Part shown: positions 37,177-44,608 of the stretch, piece after piece
Layout of the letters: each line of letters begins with the position of its first letter
Position numbering within the stretch: the first letter of the stretch is position 1
Program-made: the position numbers and the translations under genes
From: Variovorax sp. V213
GTDB taxonomy: Bacteria > Pseudomonadota > Gammaproteobacteria > Burkholderiales > Burkholderiaceae_C
Direction of reading: 5' to 3'
Assembly (NCBI RefSeq): GCF_041154455.1
Contig: NZ_AP028664.1
Location: forward strand, 931,001-995,000
DNA: 64,000 nucleotides
Notes under the pieces: generated by a model
Told to the model about the DNA's origin: nothing
Seen by the model: the letters and a program-made list of their open reading frames with translations, nothing else
Databases searched by the model: none

Positions 37177-37263
37177 GTGAACCCCCACGCTCATCACTTC
37201 GTGTATTCGCTGCCCCCCGAGGGGGTGCAGGCCTCCCTTGGGGCGGCCCAGCGGGAGGCCTGA
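37177..37263 (+). CDS. Putative 28-residue leader ORF upstream of the BLUF gene
   Basis: A GTG-initiated 28-codon frame has a perfect AAGGAG 6 bases upstream and stops 2 bases before the BLUF ATG. Its sequence comes largely from a dispersed repeat, and the peptide has no recognised family. Translating it would unfold the hairpin covering the BLUF ribosome-binding site, so it could couple BLUF translation to folE. It may equally be a chance frame in a repeat. Confidence 0.35.
   Translation: MNPHAHHFVYSLPPEGVQASLGAAQREA
37213..37262. repeat. Comamonad-type intergenic palindromic repeat
   Basis: Two hairpins lie side by side: CCCCCC-GA-GGGGG, then a perfect 10-bp stem (CAGGCCTCCC at 37228-37237 with GGGAGGCCTG at 37253-37262). 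I recall very similar CCCCCGAGGGGG...TTGGGGCGGCCC elements scattered between genes in Variovorax and Acidovorax genomes. The 3' arm contains GGGAGG, the apparent Shine-Dalgarno of the BLUF gene. Confidence 0.6.
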
Positions 37264-37265
37264 TC

Positions 37266-37688
37266 ATGCTCGTCCGACTTCTCTACGCCAGCCGCGCCGT
37301 CGACAACAGCCCCGAGGCCGTCGAAGCCATCCTCGCGCAATCGCGCGCGCACAACACGGCCTGCGGCATCACCGGCATTCTTTGCTACGGCGCCGGCACG
37401 TTCCTGCAAGCCATCGAAGGCGGGCGCACGGCCGTCAGCGAGCTGTACGGCCACATCCAGCGCGATGCGCGCCACAAGGACGTGGTGCTGCTGCACTATG
37501 AAGAAATTTCCGAGCGCCGCTTCGGCGGCTGGACCATGGGGCAGGTCAACCTCTCCAAGCTCAATGCCTCGACGCTGCTCAAGTACTCGGAAAAGCCCGA
37601 GCTCAACCCGTACGCGGTGTCGGGCAAGGTGTCGCTAGCCTTGCTCGAAGAATTGATGGCCACCGCAGCCATCGTCGGCCGCCACTGA
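37266..37688 (+). CDS. BLUF-domain blue-light photoreceptor
   Basis: Short FAD-binding BLUF protein, 140 residues, with no attached output domain. All hallmark residues are present: Tyr7 (LLYAS), Asn30 and the GITGILCY block, Gln48 (FLQAIEG), and Trp89/Met91 (GGWTMGQ), which should allow the flavin red-shift photocycle. The last 45 residues are a helical cap typical of short BLUF proteins. The output partner is not obvious: neighbours are folE and an EamA transporter. GGGAGG 7 bases before the ATG is its ribosome-binding site, inside a hairpin. Confidence 0.92.
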   Translation: MLVRLLYASRAVDNSPEAVEAILAQSRAHNTACGITGILCYGAGTFLQAIEGGRTAVSELYGHIQRDARHKDVVLLHYEEISERRFGGWTMGQVNLSKLNASTLLKYSEKPELNPYAVSGKVSLALLEELMATAAIVGRH

Positions 37689-37743
37689 AGAGCGTGGCAC
37701 CCGCGGCCGGCACTTCGCTTTCTTCCGGCCTCGCATAAGCCGG

Positions 37744-38625
37744 GTGCCGCTCTCAGCCTTCGCATTGATCCTGCTCGCCGGGATCATCCACGCCAGCTGG
37801 AACATCGCCGCCAAGAAGGCGAACGGCGATGCGCGCTTCGCTTTCCAGAGCGGCGTGCTCATGGCCGTCGTGTGGGCCCCCGTGGGCATCGCACTGGGCT
37901 GGAGCGTGGTGCCGGGCTGGGGTTACACGGAGTGGGGGTTCATCGCGCTGAGCGGCGTGCTGCACGTCTTCTACTACGTCATCCTGCTGCGCGGCTATCG
38001 CAAGTCCGACCTCACGGTGGTCTATCCGCTGGCGCGCGGCTCGGGCCCGCTGCTGTCGTCGCTGGTTGCGATCCTGTTCCTTGGCGAACGCATCAGCCTG
38101 ATGGGCGTTGCAGGCATTGCGGGCGTGGTGCTCGGCGTGTTCCTGGTGGCGGGCGGTCCGGGCCTGTGGCGCAAGAAGCACGACCCCGTCCAGCGCGAGC
38201 GGGTGAAGAAAGGCATCCGCTACGGCGTGCTGACCGGGGCCTTCATCGCGGCCTACACGGTGGCCGACAGCTATGCGGTCAAATTCCTGGCGATGTCGCC
38301 GATCCTGCTCGACTACTTCGGCAACTTCGTGCGGGTGGGCCTGTTGCTGCCCGCGGCACTGCACGACCGCGCCACGACCGCGCGCATGTGGCGCGCGCAA
38401 TGGAAGTACGCGCTGCTGGTGGCTGCGATCAGTCCGGTCTCCTACGTGCTGGTGCTCTATGCCGTGCAGCAGGCGCCCATTTCGCACGTCGCGCCGGCAC
38501 GCGAGGTTTCGATGCTCTTCGCAGCGCTGATCGGCGGCCATCTGCTGCGCGAGGGCGACCGCCTGCTGCGGCTGCTGGGCGCCGCATTCATCGCCGCCGG
38601 TGTGGTGGCGCTTGCGCTGGGGTGA
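37744..38625 (+). CDS. EamA/DMT superfamily transporter
   Basis: Inner-membrane protein of 293 residues with about ten helices arranged as two EamA repeats, the drug/metabolite transporter superfamily. The GTG at 37744 is used because it immediately precedes the first helix; there is no clear Shine-Dalgarno. Substrate unknown. It is followed 12 bases later by the DUF429 gene. Confidence 0.85.
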   Translation: MPLSAFALILLAGIIHASWNIAAKKANGDARFAFQSGVLMAVVWAPVGIALGWSVVPGWGYTEWGFIALSGVLHVFYYVILLRGYRKSDLTVVYPLARGSGPLLSSLVAILFLGERISLMGVAGIAGVVLGVFLVAGGPGLWRKKHDPVQRERVKKGIRYGVLTGAFIAAYTVADSYAVKFLAMSPILLDYFGNFVRVGLLLPAALHDRATTARMWRAQWKYALLVAAISPVSYVLVLYAVQQAPISHVAPAREVSMLFAALIGGHLLREGDRLLRLLGAAFIAAGVVALALG

Positions 38626-38637
38626 GGGGCTGGCGCG

Positions 38638-39462
38638 ATGCTGCTCATCGGCTGCGATTTTTCATGCGCACCCACGCCGCGCAAACCGATCGTCGTGGCG
38701 ATGGGCAGCATCGGCGATGCGGGCACCCTGGCGCTGGCGGGCCTGCAGCGCTTCACGACCCTCGATGCCTGGGCCCGGTGGCTGCGCACCGAACCGGAAT
38801 GGATCGGCGGCTTCGATTTTCCGTTCGGCCTCCCGCGCGAACTGGTCGAGCATCTGCGCTGGCCGCAAGAGTGGGGTGCGCTCATGGCCCACTACGCCAG
38901 CCTCCGCCGCGCCGACATCCGTGCCACCTTTGCCGCCTTCTGCGCGGCCCGTCCGGTCGGCGGCAAGTTCGCACACCGGGCGACCGACGCGCCCGCCGGT
39001 TCGAGCACGTCGATGAAATGGGTCAACCCGCCGGTCGCCTTCATGCTCCATGCCGGCGTGCCGCCTCTGCTGGCCGCGGGCGCGAGCCTGCCGGGCCTGC
39101 ACGCCGGCAGCCACCGGGGCCGCGTGGCGCTGGAAGCCTATCCGGGGCTGCTGGCCCGCGAGCTGATCGGGCGTCGCAGCTACAAGAGCGATGAGCTGGC
39201 CAGGCAGACGCCCGAGCGGCTGGCGGCGCGAGGCGACCTGCTCACCGCGCTCGAGGCAGGCGCTTCGCGGCTCGGCCTGCGGCTGGAGCTCAACCGCGCG
39301 CAGCGCAGCGAGTTGCTGGGCGACGCCCGCGGCGACCACATTGATGCGGTGCTTTGCCTGGTACAGGCGGCCTGGAGCGCACAGCGCGCCTCCACACCCG
39401 GGCCGGGCTATGGCCTGCCGCAGCGGTTCGATCCGCTCGAAGGCTGGATCGTCACGGCTTGA
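38638..39462 (+). CDS. DUF429 family protein
   Basis: A 274-residue protein starting MLLIGCDFSCAPTPRKP, with GGFDFPFG and GDHIDAVLC acidic motifs resembling an RNase H-like fold seen in DUF429 proteins. No biochemical role is established that I can name. It follows the EamA transporter closely and is probably cotranscribed with it. Confidence 0.75.
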   Translation: MLLIGCDFSCAPTPRKPIVVAMGSIGDAGTLALAGLQRFTTLDAWARWLRTEPEWIGGFDFPFGLPRELVEHLRWPQEWGALMAHYASLRRADIRATFAAFCAARPVGGKFAHRATDAPAGSSTSMKWVNPPVAFMLHAGVPPLLAAGASLPGLHAGSHRGRVALEAYPGLLARELIGRRSYKSDELARQTPERLAARGDLLTALEAGASRLGLRLELNRAQRSELLGDARGDHIDAVLCLVQAAWSAQRASTPGPGYGLPQRFDPLEGWIVTA

Positions 39463-39594
39463 CCTTTTCTGTCCTACAGGATTTCGGGCCGCCGGCCACC
39501 CCCTGGCTGGCCCGCATGGAAGCTAGAGTGGGGAAGGCTACTGCCGTGGCCATGCCTTTTTTCCCCGCTCCCATGAGCGTTTGGAGGATTTCAA

Positions 39595-40113
39595 ATGAAC
39601 AAGACTCGACAAACCACCGCGATGCCGTTCCCGCGCGCATGGCTCTACGTACTGATGGCTGGCACCGCACTGACACTCGCCGCATGCGACAAGTCGGACA
39701 ACCGCACGGCCGGCGAGAAGCTCGACAGCGCCATCTCGAAGACCGAAAAGGCCGCCGACACCGCTGCTGCCAAGACCGGAGAGGCCGTCAAGGATGCGAA
39801 GGCCAAGATCGACGCCTCCAACACCACCGCCGAGGTGAAGGAAGGGATGGCCAACCTGAAGGACGCCGCCAAGAGCGCTGGCGCCGCCATGACCGCGACC
39901 GTGGACGATGCCGCGATCACCTCATCGGTTTCCGCGGGCCTCGCGAAGGATCCGGACCTGAGCGCCATCAAGATCGACGTCGACACCAAGGGCGGCGTCG
40001 TGAGCCTGAAGGGGCCGGCCCCCAATGCCGCTGCCAAGGCGCGTGCCGAGGAGATCGCCAAGGGCGTGCAGGGCGTGACCTCGGTGAACAACCAGCTCGA
40101 GGTGAGGGGCTGA
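39595..40113 (+). CDS. BON-domain lipoprotein
   Basis: Periplasmic lipoprotein of 172 residues: a signal with lipobox LAAC (Cys31), an Ala/Lys-rich helical region with heptad-like spacing (about residues 40-100), and one BON domain (about 103-171) with the conserved GVVSLKGPA turn. It resembles OsmY-type envelope-stress proteins, which carry two BON domains and no lipid anchor. GGAGG lies 7 bases before the ATG. It is convergent with the ferritin-like gene, sharing a bidirectional terminator. Confidence 0.87.
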   Translation: MNKTRQTTAMPFPRAWLYVLMAGTALTLAACDKSDNRTAGEKLDSAISKTEKAADTAAAKTGEAVKDAKAKIDASNTTAEVKEGMANLKDAAKSAGAAMTATVDDAAITSSVSAGLAKDPDLSAIKIDVDTKGGVVSLKGPAPNAAAKARAEEIAKGVQGVTSVNNQLEVRG

Positions 40114-40144
40114 CCGTTTTCTCGGTTCCTTGCCAAGTAAAAAG

Positions 40145-40171
40145 AAAAAGCCCGGTTCGTCCGGGCTTTTT
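40145..40171. terminator. Bidirectional rho-independent terminator
   Basis: A-run, AGCCCGG, a 5-base loop, CCGGGCT and a T-run: a symmetric hairpin that can end transcripts from both directions. It lies between the convergent BON lipoprotein gene and the ferritin-like gene. Confidence 0.88.
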
Positions 40172-40200
40172 GTCTCGATGGCGGCCTGCCTGGGGCCCTG

Positions 40201-40761
40201 TCAGTGCCCGAGCCAGTCCTTCAACTCGTCGGCATGCTCTTCCTCGTCGGAAAGAATGTCTTCAAGCATGCGCCGGGTCGTCGGGTCCTTGTCGCCGATC
40301 AGGTTGATCATCTGCCGGTAGGTCTCGACGGCGATGCGCTCGGCCACGAGGTTGGCGCGCACCATGGCCTGCAGCTCGGTGGATTCGTCGTAGTCCGCGT
40401 GGCTGCGGTCGAGCAGGTGGGTGGGCGAAAAGTCGGGCTCGCCGCCCAGCTGCACGATGCGTTCCGCAATGCGGTCGGCATGGCCCGACTCCGCATTGGC
40501 ATGCACCAGGAATTCTTCGGCGATCTTCGGCGACGACACGCCGTTGGCGGTGAAGTAGTGGCGCTTGTAGCGCAGCACGCAGACCAGTTCGGTGGCGAGT
40601 GCGTCGTTCAGCAGCTTCACCACGTCATCCCGCCAGGGGCCGTAGCTCGGCGTGACCGCTCCTTCGTCGAGGCTCTTGGCTGCCTCGCCGATGGCTTTTT
40701 CGTCGAGCACCAGGCGCTGGTGTTCTGCCGGCTTCGCGGCAGTGGAAACGTGGGCATTCAT
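40201..40761 (-). CDS. Ferritin-like (bacterioferritin/Dps-related) protein
   Basis: A 186-residue four-helix ferritin-like protein. Diiron ligands are visible as Glu58, the ESGH pair (Glu91, His94), Glu141/Glu146 and the EEEH motif (Glu173, His176). It is likely an iron-handling or oxidative-stress protein, but residues for a haem site or the Dps pattern were not identified. Its start overlaps the upstream gene's stop by ATGA. Confidence 0.85.
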   Translation of the reverse strand: MNAHVSTAAKPAEHQRLVLDEKAIGEAAKSLDEGAVTPSYGPWRDDVVKLLNDALATELVCVLRYKRHYFTANGVSSPKIAEEFLVHANAESGHADRIAERIVQLGGEPDFSPTHLLDRSHADYDESTELQAMVRANLVAERIAVETYRQMINLIGDKDPTTRRMLEDILSDEEEHADELKDWLGH

Positions 40762-41246
40762 GGAGGGTCCTTTCGTGGGCTTGTGTTTTTCTGCATCAAC
40801 GTGTTGACGACGTCAGCCACGTCGGATGTCTTGAGCACAGCCGCCAGCACCGCCGTGAAGGAGAGCACGCGCCATGGCCTGAGAAGCACGATCGCCGCGC
40901 CCGTGGCCGCAGCGATTGCCATGAGCTTGGCCGGCTCCTTGCGGGCATAGTGCTCGAGCACCGGCCGGGCAAGCTGGCCCATTGCATGGGCCGGATGGCG
41001 GCGCCACCAGCGCTCGGTCATGCTGCGTGCCATCGAGACCCATCTTCGGTGCCCGCGGAACGGGTGGCCGGGGTCCCCGGCATCGTCGACGTCGGGCATT
41101 CCCGCCGGCTCTTGCTGCGCCGCGCTGAGCCTGCCGCGGAGACGGTCGTCCGGCTCGTCGTCGCCGTTCAACTCTCGGACGAGCGCCTGGCGCGAAATGG
41201 CAAGCCGCTCCTTCGGCGTGAGAAAACTGCGCTCAGCGTCGTTCAT
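40758..41246 (-). CDS. Hypothetical protein with a C-terminal hydrophobic segment
   Basis: A 162-residue protein. The N-terminal 95 residues are polar and charged; residues about 105-140 contain one or two hydrophobic segments (LMAIAAATGAAIVLL). I do not recognise a family. It overlaps the ferritin-like gene by 4 bases and the holin-type gene by 14, so it belongs to the same operon. Confidence 0.7.
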   Translation of the reverse strand: MNDAERSFLTPKERLAISRQALVRELNGDDEPDDRLRGRLSAAQQEPAGMPDVDDAGDPGHPFRGHRRWVSMARSMTERWWRRHPAHAMGQLARPVLEHYARKEPAKLMAIAAATGAAIVLLRPWRVLSFTAVLAAVLKTSDVADVVNTLMQKNTSPRKDPP

Positions 41247-41616
41247 GGCGGGCCCCTGCTTCGTGCAATGCCGTCAGGTCCGCATGGACCTGCTCGCGCA
41301 GATCGTCGAACCCGTAGGCCGGAAACGGACGCGCGGCGAGCCAGGCACAGATGCCGGCAAGCACCAGCGCCACGCCGGGAACGGCCACCAGCACCCAGTG
41401 GAAGCTGCCATGCAGCACGCCCATCAGCACCGCAACGCCGATGAGCCCCAGCGCCAGCATGGCGCTGGCCGCCGCCAGTACGCCAGCCACGATGCGCGCG
41501 ACAATGCCGCGCCCGGCCTCGGAGGCTTCCTGCCTGACCAGGGCCGCGTAGTTCGCCGCGTGTTCGGCAATGAGTTCCGGATGCCCGAGCACCGTGGAAA
41601 AGATCGGATGCAGCAT
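41233..41616 (-). CDS. Phage-holin-type (YqjE/Actinobacterial holin-like) membrane protein
   Basis: A 127-residue protein with two membrane helices (about residues 42-68 and 73-95) and a polar N-terminal helix, like the YqjE/DUF1469 group often labelled phage holin family. There is no prophage around it. It is between a YqjD-like gene and an unknown, the yqjD-yqjE arrangement seen in stress loci. Confidence 0.72.
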   Translation of the reverse strand: MLHPIFSTVLGHPELIAEHAANYAALVRQEASEAGRGIVARIVAGVLAAASAMLALGLIGVAVLMGVLHGSFHWVLVAVPGVALVLAGICAWLAARPFPAYGFDDLREQVHADLTALHEAGARHERR

Positions 41617-41657
41617 GGTGCGGGGGATCGTTGGAACGGCGTATCAGCAGCAGCGGA

Positions 41658-42035
41658 TCAGTAGTCGTCCCGACGGTTGCGGCTGGCCAGCACGATGAGA
41701 GCGGTGATTGCGGCACCGGCTGCGGCGGCAATCAGCACCGAGCGCACGGGCTGGTCGGAGATATAGCGGCCGGTGACGTCGGCAGCCTGTTCGAGCCGGC
41801 GCTGGGCACGGGCACTCGTGGTCGAGGCCGCATCGAGGCCGCGCTGCACTGCCTGCTGCACGCGCGCTGCCAGTTGCTCGACCGCGGGTTCCGCATCGCG
41901 GCGCAGTTCGCGCACCTTCTCGCCGGCCGCATTCACTGCGTTCTGTGCATAGGCGCGGGTCGTGTCGACCGCGTCGCTGGCAGTCTGGCGCGCCTCGTCG
42001 GCAATTTGCGAGGGAGTCTTGGTCGTCGTGTTCAT
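41658..42035 (-). CDS. DUF883/YqjD-ElaB-like membrane protein
   Basis: A 125-residue protein: a long amphipathic helix rich in Ala, Arg and Glu (about residues 5-95), then a C-terminal membrane segment (SVLIAAAAGAAITALIVLA) and a charged tail. This is the YqjD/ElaB pattern; in E. coli such proteins are stationary-phase induced and bind ribosomes at the membrane. AAAGGA lies 8 bases before the ATG. Confidence 0.8.
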   Translation of the reverse strand: MNTTTKTPSQIADEARQTASDAVDTTRAYAQNAVNAAGEKVRELRRDAEPAVEQLAARVQQAVQRGLDAASTTSARAQRRLEQAADVTGRYISDQPVRSVLIAAAAGAAITALIVLASRNRRDDY

Positions 42036-42089
42036 GAGAATTTCCTTTCCGGGGAGATGAATTGCGGGAGCCTGCCGATCGTAACGACG

Positions 42090-42254
42090 CTACTTGCGCC
42101 TGAGCAAGCCGGCCAGAAAACTAGCGATGGCAAGCACGGCGAAGATCACGAAAAGGATCTTTGCGATCCCTACAGCGCTGGCTGCAATGCCGCCGAAACC
42201 GAACACGGCGGCAATCAGGGCGATGACCAGAAACACCACTGCGTAATGCAACAT
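42090..42254 (-). CDS. DUF1328 (YtjA-like) small membrane protein
   Basis: A 54-residue hydrophobic protein that starts MLHYAVVFLVIALIAAVFGF and ends LAGLLRRK: two membrane helices joined by a Gly/Ala-rich turn with the conserved FGFGGIA block of DUF1328. AAGGAG is 6 bases before the ATG, a strong start. It lies upstream of the YqjD-like gene. Function unknown; members are often general-stress induced. Confidence 0.9.
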   Translation of the reverse strand: MLHYAVVFLVIALIAAVFGFGGIAASAVGIAKILFVIFAVLAIASFLAGLLRRK

Positions 42255-42466
42255 GTGGACTCCTTCGAGGCTTCGCTCGTAGTTTTTAAGAAGGCCCGTT
42301 CAAAAAAGAATGAGATGAACGGCTCGGAAGCAACCTTAAGTGCCCCCCTCGCCAGGCCCTGTCAGCGACCGGACGCGGGGTGCGTAGGAGATGGCCGAGT
42401 TCCCTCGGACGCCGCCTGTGCGGCGAATCGGGCAAGGGAGCCGGCGGCGCGGCCCGCAGTGCCGCG
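42255..42466. other. Gene-free region between DUF1328 and the histidine kinase
   Basis: These 212 bases should hold the promoter of the DUF1328 gene and the 3' end of the kinase transcript, both on the minus strand. An imperfect inverted repeat (GCCCGTTC near 42292 and GAACGGC near 42316) may be a weak terminator for the kinase gene. No clear promoter boxes were recognised. Confidence 0.4.
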
Positions 42467-43810
42467 TCAGAGCACCTTGACCGTGGGCAGCATGGCGGTC
42501 AAGCGGGTGCCCCGGCCCGGGGTCGACGAGATCGTGAGCCTGCCGCGGGCGGCCTCGACCCGGTGGCGCATGCCCGCGAGGCCATGGGTTGCGGGGTGGA
42601 CGCGCTGGGGATCGAAGCCCTTCCCGTTGTCGGCGACTTCCACGATCACGTGGTTCTCGTAGTTCTTCATGACAATCGTGGCCTCGCTGGCTTCCGAGTA
42701 CTTGCCGATGTTGGTGAGGCTCTCCTGCACCATGCGGTAGATCGTGAGCTGGCGCGATTCGTCCATGGTCACGGGTTCGAGCGCCATCTGCACCTGGATG
42801 CCCGAGCGCTCGGCGAATTCGCGCCCGAGAATCTCGAGCGACGCGACCAGCCCGAGGTTCGAAAGCGATGAGGGCCGCAGGTCTTCGATGATGCGGCGCT
42901 TGAGCGCGATGCCGCTGTTGAGGAGTTCGGTCAGATGCTGCAGCCGCTGGGTGGCGTCGGGCGCATCGAGCAGTCTCGACTTGAGCCGGGCGACGTCCAG
43001 CTTGGCCGCCGTGAGCAGCGAGCCGAGTTCGTCGTGCAGTTCGCGCGCGAGATAGCCGCGCTCTGTTTCGCGCACGTCCTGCAGGTGGGTGGCCAGCTCG
43101 GCCAGCGACGCAGTGCGTTCGCGCACCTCGTCTTCGAGCGCATTGCGTTCCCGCTGCAGCGTTTCCTGCTGGCGCTCCCCGATGGAGCGCAGCGCATGCG
43201 TCTGCCGCAGGTACAGGAAAAACGCAAAAAAGGCCGCGAGCGCCACGATGGCGGTGCCGATGCGCGCGAGCTGCAGCGACTTCATCACCTGCACCTGGCT
43301 TTCGTTCAGGGTCCTGTTGCTGGTTGCGACCAGGTCGAGGGCGCTTTTGCGGATGGCGTCCATTTCCTCGCGCCCGACATCTGTCGTGATGACGAACTTC
43401 CAGGCGTCGTCCTTGCCGTCCTGTCGCAGCCGCACGCTCATGTCCATTTCGGCGATCTTGCGCAGCACGTGTTTGGAAAGCTCCGCCAACTGCGTACGCT
43501 CGACCGGCCGTTCGGCGTAAAGTTGGCGTAGCGTGGCCAGATGCCCGTCGACCTGTTTGACCGCCGCGTCGTAGGGTTGGCGGTAACTGGTTTCGCCGGT
43601 CAGGAGATAGCCGCGCTGGCCGGTTTCGGCATCGAGCATGTTCTGCAGGATGAGGTTGAGCGTGGCGCGCACCTTTTGCGCCTCGCCGATGTCCGCCAGG
43701 GCACGGCTCGACTGGCGGTAGCCGGCCTCGTTGATGCCAACGAGTGCCAGCGCAGCCAGCGCCGCGAGCAGGAGGCTCACAGCCATTTTTGGAGGGGCTA
43801 ACCAGTGCAT
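42467..43810 (-). CDS. CHASE3 sensor histidine kinase (NarX/LuxR-partner type)
   Basis: Membrane sensor kinase, 447 residues. TM1 is about residues 9-27, a periplasmic CHASE3 domain about 35-178 (DAETGQRGYLLTG motif), TM2 181-200, a coiled coil 205-245, then a HisKA_3 domain with phospho-acceptor His259 (ARELHDELGS) and an HATPase domain with NGKGF and GLAGMRHR motifs. The start at 43810 is chosen because the frame open to 43900 would leave only 17 bases to the divergent regulator gene; the ATG at 43786 is also possible. Its partner is the adjacent NarL-type regulator. Signal unknown. Confidence 0.88.
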   Translation of the reverse strand: MHWLAPPKMAVSLLLAALAALALVGINEAGYRQSSRALADIGEAQKVRATLNLILQNMLDAETGQRGYLLTGETSYRQPYDAAVKQVDGHLATLRQLYAERPVERTQLAELSKHVLRKIAEMDMSVRLRQDGKDDAWKFVITTDVGREEMDAIRKSALDLVATSNRTLNESQVQVMKSLQLARIGTAIVALAAFFAFFLYLRQTHALRSIGERQQETLQRERNALEDEVRERTASLAELATHLQDVRETERGYLARELHDELGSLLTAAKLDVARLKSRLLDAPDATQRLQHLTELLNSGIALKRRIIEDLRPSSLSNLGLVASLEILGREFAERSGIQVQMALEPVTMDESRQLTIYRMVQESLTNIGKYSEASEATIVMKNYENHVIVEVADNGKGFDPQRVHPATHGLAGMRHRVEAARGRLTISSTPGRGTRLTAMLPTVKVL

Positions 43811-43917
43811 GAAACTTTCGAAGGTGCTTTCAACACAAGTTCGTGAATAATCGATAACTAGCAGGGGACCGGCATGTTGCAGCTTCCACAGATGCGACAC
43901 AACGAAGAAAGTAACAG
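43811..43917. promoter_or_regulatory. Divergent control region, CHASE3 kinase / NarL-type regulator
   Basis: This 107-base gap, clearly A+T-richer than its surroundings, must hold the promoters of both two-component genes. AATAATCGATAA near 43845-43857 is the most -10-like stretch. No palindrome typical of a NarL-type site stood out. Confidence 0.4.
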
Positions 43918-44550
43918 ATGATCAAAATTGGAATTGTGGACGACCACGCCATCGTGAGATCTGGCCTGAGGCAGTTCTTCTCCGAACACGTCGACTTGCG
44001 CGTGGCCGGTGAAGCCGCCAGTGGCCGCGAAGCCATCGAACTGGTGCGCACCACCGAACTCGACGTGCTGGTGATGGACCTTTCCATGCCCGGGCAGAGC
44101 GGCATCGACGCGCTTGCCATGATCCGCGCCAAGGCGCCGGACGTGGGCATCCTGATCCTGAGTGGCTACCCCGAAGAGCACTACGCGATGAATCTCATCC
44201 GGCAGGGCGCGAGCGGGTACCTCAACAAGGAATGCGACCCGATCGAGATCGTCAATGCGATTCGCACCATCTCGCTCGGCCGCCGCTACATCACGCCAGC
44301 CGTGGCGGAGTTGCTCGCACGCCAGCTCGACCGCAAGGACGATGCTGCGCCGCACGAACAACTGTCGGAGCGGGAGTTCCAGGTGTTCCTGAAACTTGCC
44401 AAGGGCGAAACCGCGGGCGATATTGCCAAGACGCTGTCGCTGTCGGTCAAGACCGTCAGCACCTACCGGACGCGCCTGATGGAGAAGATGAACCTGTCTT
44501 CCAACAGCGACCTCACGTACTACGCGCTGAAGAACAAGCTCATCGATTGA
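43918..44550 (+). CDS. NarL/FixJ-family response regulator
   Basis: Cytoplasmic DNA-binding response regulator, 210 residues. Receiver domain 1-118 with acidic pocket Asp8/Asp9, phospho-acceptor Asp54 (VMDLSMPG) and Lys104; C-terminal LuxR-type HTH (about 145-205: SEREFQVFLKLAKG, SVKTVSTYRTRLMEKM). Divergent from the CHASE3 kinase, its presumed partner. Targets unknown; the neighbouring stress genes are candidates. Confidence 0.92.
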   Translation: MIKIGIVDDHAIVRSGLRQFFSEHVDLRVAGEAASGREAIELVRTTELDVLVMDLSMPGQSGIDALAMIRAKAPDVGILILSGYPEEHYAMNLIRQGASGYLNKECDPIEIVNAIRTISLGRRYITPAVAELLARQLDRKDDAAPHEQLSEREFQVFLKLAKGETAGDIAKTLSLSVKTVSTYRTRLMEKMNLSSNSDLTYYALKNKLID

Positions 44551-44575
44551 GGGCGAAAGCCCCGTGTCGAAGAAG

Positions 44576-44606
44576 AAGCGGCCCGTTGCGGCCGCTTTTT
44601 TATTTT
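44576..44606 (+). terminator. Rho-independent terminator of the response regulator gene
   Basis: An 8-bp stem (AAGCGGCC/GGCCGCTT, 6-base loop) followed by a T-rich run, 26 bases after the stop codon. Confidence 0.85.
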
Positions 44607-44608
44607 CT

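Noticed and set aside
41233..41616. Prophage remnant suggested by a holin-type gene
   Set aside because: There is no integrase, capsid or lysis gene around it, and the gene forms an operon with stress-type genes. The holin label is a family name only.
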